Assembly: GCA_021151605.1 (NCBI GenBank)
Contig: JAGKWZ010000013.1
Coordinates: forward strand, 1 to 62,178
Length of the DNA stretch: 62,178 nt
Reading direction: 5' to 3'
From: Verrucomicrobiaceae bacterium
GTDB lineage: Bacteria; Verrucomicrobiota; Verrucomicrobiia; Verrucomicrobiales; Verrucomicrobiaceae
Part shown: in pieces, positions 59,223-62,178 of the stretch
How positions within the stretch are numbered: position 1 is the first letter of the stretch
Layout: the number at the start of each line of letters is the position of its first letter
Translations under genes and position numbers: made by a program
Notes under the pieces: generated by a model
Database searches by the model: none
Told to the model about the DNA's origin: nothing
The model's input: the letters and a program-made list of their open reading frames with translations, nothing else

Positions 59223-60697
59223 GGGCTTTCTGGTGCTGGATTGAAGGTGAGGATAAACTCGGTGAACTCGCCCGGCTGGCTGTGGGCCTCGATCTTGCCG
59301 CCCATGCCCTGCATCATGCGGTAACAGAGGCTGAGCCCGAGGCCCATACCCTTGCCGACTTCTTTGGTCGTGAAGAAGGGATCAAAGATGCGTTGGAGCA
59401 CATCGTGGGGAATGCCAGTGCCGTTGTCGCGCATTTGGAGCTGAATGTGTTCCCCTTTGCGGATGATGCTGAAGGTGATGGAGGGATCTTCCCGGCCGGC
59501 GAGTGCATCCACGCTGTTTTGGATCAGATTGATGAGGATCTGAACGATGTGATTTTCATCCCCGAGAACGATGACATCCTCAGGCATGTCGATGAAGAGT
59601 TCCATCTCGTGGTCCGTTACCTGCTGGTTCATCAGTCGCACGGCTTTGGCCACGGTTTGATTGAGGTTCACCGGCACGCCGCCCTTGTTTTCAGGATGGG
59701 CAAAGGTCCGCAAGTCGTTCACGATGGAAGCCACACGGTCCACGCCTTCACTGATGTCGGAGAGGATTTCCTGAACCTGATCTACCATTTCGGGCGGCAT
59801 GTTGCGGGATTTCTTTTTCAGAACATAGACGGCAGACTTCACGAAGTTCAGCGGATTGTTGATCTCATGCACGATGCCTGCACTGAGTCTCCCGATGGAG
59901 GCCAGCTTTTCGCTCTGGGTGAGCTGGGCCTCGGTCTCCCGCAGACGCTGGAGCGTGGCGGTAAGCTCGTCATTTCGCGTCCGCAGTTCCTCGCGTTGGT
60001 CCTCGACTTTGCAGCGGTTCACAAACTCACGCAGCCGGATGCCATGATGCTGTCGGCTGCCAAAGTAGAGGATGACGCAGGTCAACAGGATGAAGAGCGT
60101 GTTGTTAAGAAACAGCCCGTTTGCACGCAGTCCGGCACCGAAGTGTAGGTTCGGCACTGTGGCGGCGAAGTAGCACAAAAGCACCAAGCCGACGGTGAGC
60201 CCGATCTCTTCAAAGGTCCACTGGAACACAAAGGACGTGCCTACGAGGCACAGAAGCAATCCTGCATAGTAGGACGAGCTGGAATTCCCGGTAAGGAACA
60301 GCATCACACAGATCGCTATCGCCGGGATCAGCGGCAGAATGACGGGATAGACTCGATGGTAACGGGCCGCCCAAGGTCGATCCAGGGCCAGCAAAAGAGG
60401 CACGCATAAGAGAGAGCAGGCCAACCGGAGCACCAGGAACTCCCAGAAGCGCAAAGGATAGGCCAGCCAGTCCAGAACGGAGCAAAAAGGGACCAGGATC
60501 ATCACGAACCAGGCCCCCAGCCGCGCATTGCGCATGTTCAGATCCTGAATCTCGACGGCGAAACGCTCTGAGCGCTTCGCCTGGGTCAGTGCCTGCTCGT
60601 CGAGATTGGGGACGGTTGCCTTTGGCAAAGGTGTTGCCTCCTCACCCTGCACGAAGTGCATCGGGACGGACATAGAAGGGCTGGCAAAGAGAGACAT
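59219..60697 (-). CDS. Membrane sensor histidine kinase
   Basis: A 492-residue kinase with about six hydrophobic segments between residues 55 and 215, then a coiled coil, a HisKA domain with the H box AGIVHEINNPLNFV, N box ILINLIQNSVDAL, G1 MRDNGTGIP, F box FDPFFTTK, and G2 GKGMGLGLSL. All catalytic motifs are intact. Translationally coupled to the downstream response regulator (ATGA overlap), so the two form a two-component system. The membrane domain gives no ligand clue. Other in-frame Met codons within the first 15 residues leave the exact start open. Confidence 0.92.
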   Translation of the reverse strand: MSLFASPSMSVPMHFVQGEEATPLPKATVPNLDEQALTQAKRSERFAVEIQDLNMRNARLGAWFVMILVPFCSVLDWLAYPLRFWEFLVLRLACSLLCVPLLLALDRPWAARYHRVYPVILPLIPAIAICVMLFLTGNSSSSYYAGLLLCLVGTSFVFQWTFEEIGLTVGLVLLCYFAATVPNLHFGAGLRANGLFLNNTLFILLTCVILYFGSRQHHGIRLREFVNRCKVEDQREELRTRNDELTATLQRLRETEAQLTQSEKLASIGRLSAGIVHEINNPLNFVKSAVYVLKKKSRNMPPEMVDQVQEILSDISEGVDRVASIVNDLRTFAHPENKGGVPVNLNQTVAKAVRLMNQQVTDHEMELFIDMPEDVIVLGDENHIVQILINLIQNSVDALAGREDPSITFSIIRKGEHIQLQMRDNGTGIPHDVLQRIFDPFFTTKEVGKGMGLGLSLCYRMMQGMGGKIEAHSQPGEFTEFILTFNPAPESP

Positions 60698-60713
60698 AAC
60701 TCGTGTGTTATGG

Positions 60714-60742
60714 AAATTACACTCAGCTTAACTTTTACGCAA
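60714..60742 (-). promoter_or_regulatory. Candidate sigma-70-type promoter for the kinase operon
   Basis: On the minus strand TTGCGT and TAATTT are 17 bp apart, with the -10 box ending 17 bp before the kinase start codon at 60697. It would give a very short leader. Match is moderate and untested. Confidence 0.35.
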
Positions 60743-60932
60743 ATGAGAAACTGAGCCTTTCGTCCATGCCCCGGCGGAAGCACCTAGACTGTGTCAGAAA
60801 CTAGCCCTCGAAACGCGCCCCCACATTTTTTTACACCTAGGCGACTCGATAAGAAAAGAAAACCATCACCAGCCACAGCATTGGCAACCGCCGGTCCCCT
60901 ATGAAAGCTGCACATTTGCATTACCGAGCTGA

Positions 60933-61673
60933 TCAGACCTTTTCCAAGCCCCAGAGCAGAGTATAGACCGCCGCACCGGCAGCACCGCCAACAAGCGGTC
61001 CTACGATAGGGATCCAAGCATATCCCCAGTCAGAACCGCCCTTGCCTGAGATTGGCAATAGGAAGTGAGCGAGACGTGGGCCCAGATCGCGGGCGGGATT
61101 GATGGCGTAGCCTGTTGGACCGCCGAGCGAGAGGCCTATCGCCCAGACGATGACACCGACAAGCACTGGGCCAAAACCATCTGCGAACCCAGTACTGGGG
61201 TCCAGATTGGCAGGAGAAAGTACTGCCAGTGAACCCACGACCAGCATCATCGTGCCAATGATCTCGCAGATCAGATTTGAGGCAGTGTGTCGAATGGCCG
61301 GGCTGGTGGCAAACACAGCGAGCTTGGAGCCGGTGTCTTCCGTAACTTTCCAATGCGGGAGATAAGCCAGCCACACAAGGACCGCCCCCAAAAACGCACC
61401 CACCACCTGTGCTGCCATATAGGCCGGCACATCAATCCATGGCAACTGTCCGAGGCAGGCCTTCGCCAGCGTGACCGCAGGGTTTAAGTGAGCCCCGCTG
61501 ATGGAAGCTGTGCAATAAACTGCCACCGTCACCGCGAGTGCCCAGCCAGTGGTGATGACGATCCAGCCTGAATTGTGCCCTTTGGTTTGTTTCAGCACGA
61601 CATTTGCCACCACGCCGTCGCCCAACAGGACGAGGATCATGGTGCCGACGAGTTCAGCGAGTGGAGCATTCAT
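60933..61673 (-). CDS. MIP-family aquaporin / glycerol facilitator
   Basis: A 246-residue channel with six spans and two NPA half-helices: SGAHLNPAVTLAK in the first half and GYAINPARDLGPR in the second. The Asp directly after the second NPAR is typical of glycerol facilitators (GlpF type) rather than water-only aquaporins. No glycerol kinase gene is nearby. Confidence 0.92.
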   Translation of the reverse strand: MNAPLAELVGTMILVLLGDGVVANVVLKQTKGHNSGWIVITTGWALAVTVAVYCTASISGAHLNPAVTLAKACLGQLPWIDVPAYMAAQVVGAFLGAVLVWLAYLPHWKVTEDTGSKLAVFATSPAIRHTASNLICEIIGTMMLVVGSLAVLSPANLDPSTGFADGFGPVLVGVIVWAIGLSLGGPTGYAINPARDLGPRLAHFLLPISGKGGSDWGYAWIPIVGPLVGGAAGAAVYTLLWGLEKV

Positions 61674-61788
61674 AGTGGGTTGGGATTAAACCTTCAGGCT
61701 ATCGACCCGCCGAATGCACGACAAGCCTATCTTGGCCGCTTGACAGAAGCACGGCTTGCCCGTGATCGTACCGGAGTATCCGCTCCCT

Positions 61789-62178
61789 GTGTCCCAGTAC
61801 TTCCTTACGAAATCCGGCAAAACCGTCGGCCCATGCACTCTCGATGACCTCCGCAGTTACCTCGCTTACGGTTCAGTGAGAGACAGTGATCTGACGATGC
61901 GGGCGGGTGAGGAGGTCTGGATGCCGCTGCGCCAACTCGAAGAACTCCAGTTCGATGAGGGCACCAAGTCGCTGCAGGAGATCACACGTCGTCGGCGTAT
62001 CGTGCGCTATCGGGAGTATGAAAAAGTACCGCTAAAGCAGCAAAGCGGCTGGGTGATTCAGGAGCTGCTGCTCGGCTTTCTGTTCTTTCCGCCGAAGCTC
62101 TGGCGCGCCTCGGCCAGTGTATTTCAGGAGCGCATCTTTCGTCGTAAGGCTGATGAGGAAGGCTTCCTGACTTATTGG
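61789..62178 (+). CDS. Partial GYF_2/DUF4339 domain protein, cut by window edge
   Basis: An open frame from a GTG at 61789 to the last base of the window (130 codons so far). The N-terminal part QYFLTKSGKTVGPCTLDDLR, continuing to LTMRAGEEVWMPLRQL, matches the GYF_2/DUF4339 pattern (a G-P-Y/C-x-L-x-x-L core and a W-x-P-L end), which mediates protein contacts. A hydrophobic stretch (VIQELLLGFLFFPPKLW) starts near residue 95. No ATG fits the domain start; the first in-frame ATG falls inside the domain. The C-terminus lies outside the window. Confidence 0.6.
   Translation, partial: MSQYFLTKSGKTVGPCTLDDLRSYLAYGSVRDSDLTMRAGEEVWMPLRQLEELQFDEGTKSLQEITRRRRIVRYREYEKVPLKQQSGWVIQELLLGFLFFPPKLWRASASVFQERIFRRKADEEGFLTYW

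Noticed and set aside
60760..60932. Small gene between the aquaporin and the kinase operon
   Set aside because: Only short frames without start context or hydrophobic pattern are present.

Overview
The window looks like a chromosomal segment of a free-living member of the Verrucomicrobia (PVC group), probably close to Prosthecobacter or relatives. Supporting this are a Planctomycete-type secreted cytochrome c, a 1670-residue protein joining FG-GAP repeats to a PVC-type dehydrogenase and a Pirellula/Verrucomicrobium-type haem-binding domain, several secreted proteins of lineage-typical build, high GC with long antisense shadow ORFs, and few strong Shine-Dalgarno sites. Lineage is inferred from gene content only. 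No rRNA, tRNA, CRISPR array or replication origin was seen.

Region by region. 1-5.5 kb holds a metal-signalling locus: a three-gene cassette in the order anti-sigma, periplasmic sensor, ECF sigma factor (the cnrY-cnrX-cnrH order), followed by a TonB-dependent receptor and faced by a divergent NosR-like membrane protein with two SGAT flavinylation motifs. 5.5-9 kb has a secreted cytochrome c, a membrane-anchored protein with two degenerate kinase domains, and two tiny lipoproteins. 9-16.7 kb has an isolated nuoBC pair behind a CRP-like palindrome, ruvA, secreted proteins, a Ski2-like helicase and a RelE/ParE toxin-antitoxin pair. 16.8-24.9 kb has secreted and membrane proteins, a PQQ-propeller gene broken by a deletion, and a btaA-btaB betaine-lipid operon followed by a sensor kinase. 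24.9-33.6 kb has an M60 metallopeptidase with an XRE-cupin regulator, an ISAs1 transposase relic, a GR-rich protein, a MurJ-type flippase and a DUF1015 protein. 34-45.5 kb is mostly housekeeping: trpS, tpiA, pgk, a DEAD-box helicase with a structured leader, an AAA/DUF4143 ATPase, an SMP-30 hydrolase and mfd. 45.6-62.2 kb has an H1-like protein, a CorA transporter, the 1670-residue dehydrogenase/cytochrome, a 1507-residue secreted multidomain protein, a histidine kinase/response regulator pair, an aquaporin and a gene cut by the window edge.

Two things stand out. First, the 1670-residue gene carries four different palindromic elements inside its reading frame. All keep the frame open and encode low-complexity inserts, which recalls the in-frame palindromic elements of Rickettsia. 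Second, the cnrYXH-type cassette keeps all five metal ligands of CnrX at a constant offset, but is coupled to a TonB receptor and a flavinylated electron-transfer protein, with no RND efflux genes in view. A third pattern is a set of short-period (7-10 nt) word repeats, arranged as direct arrays or opposed arms, in several intergenic gaps and in one signal-peptide coding region.
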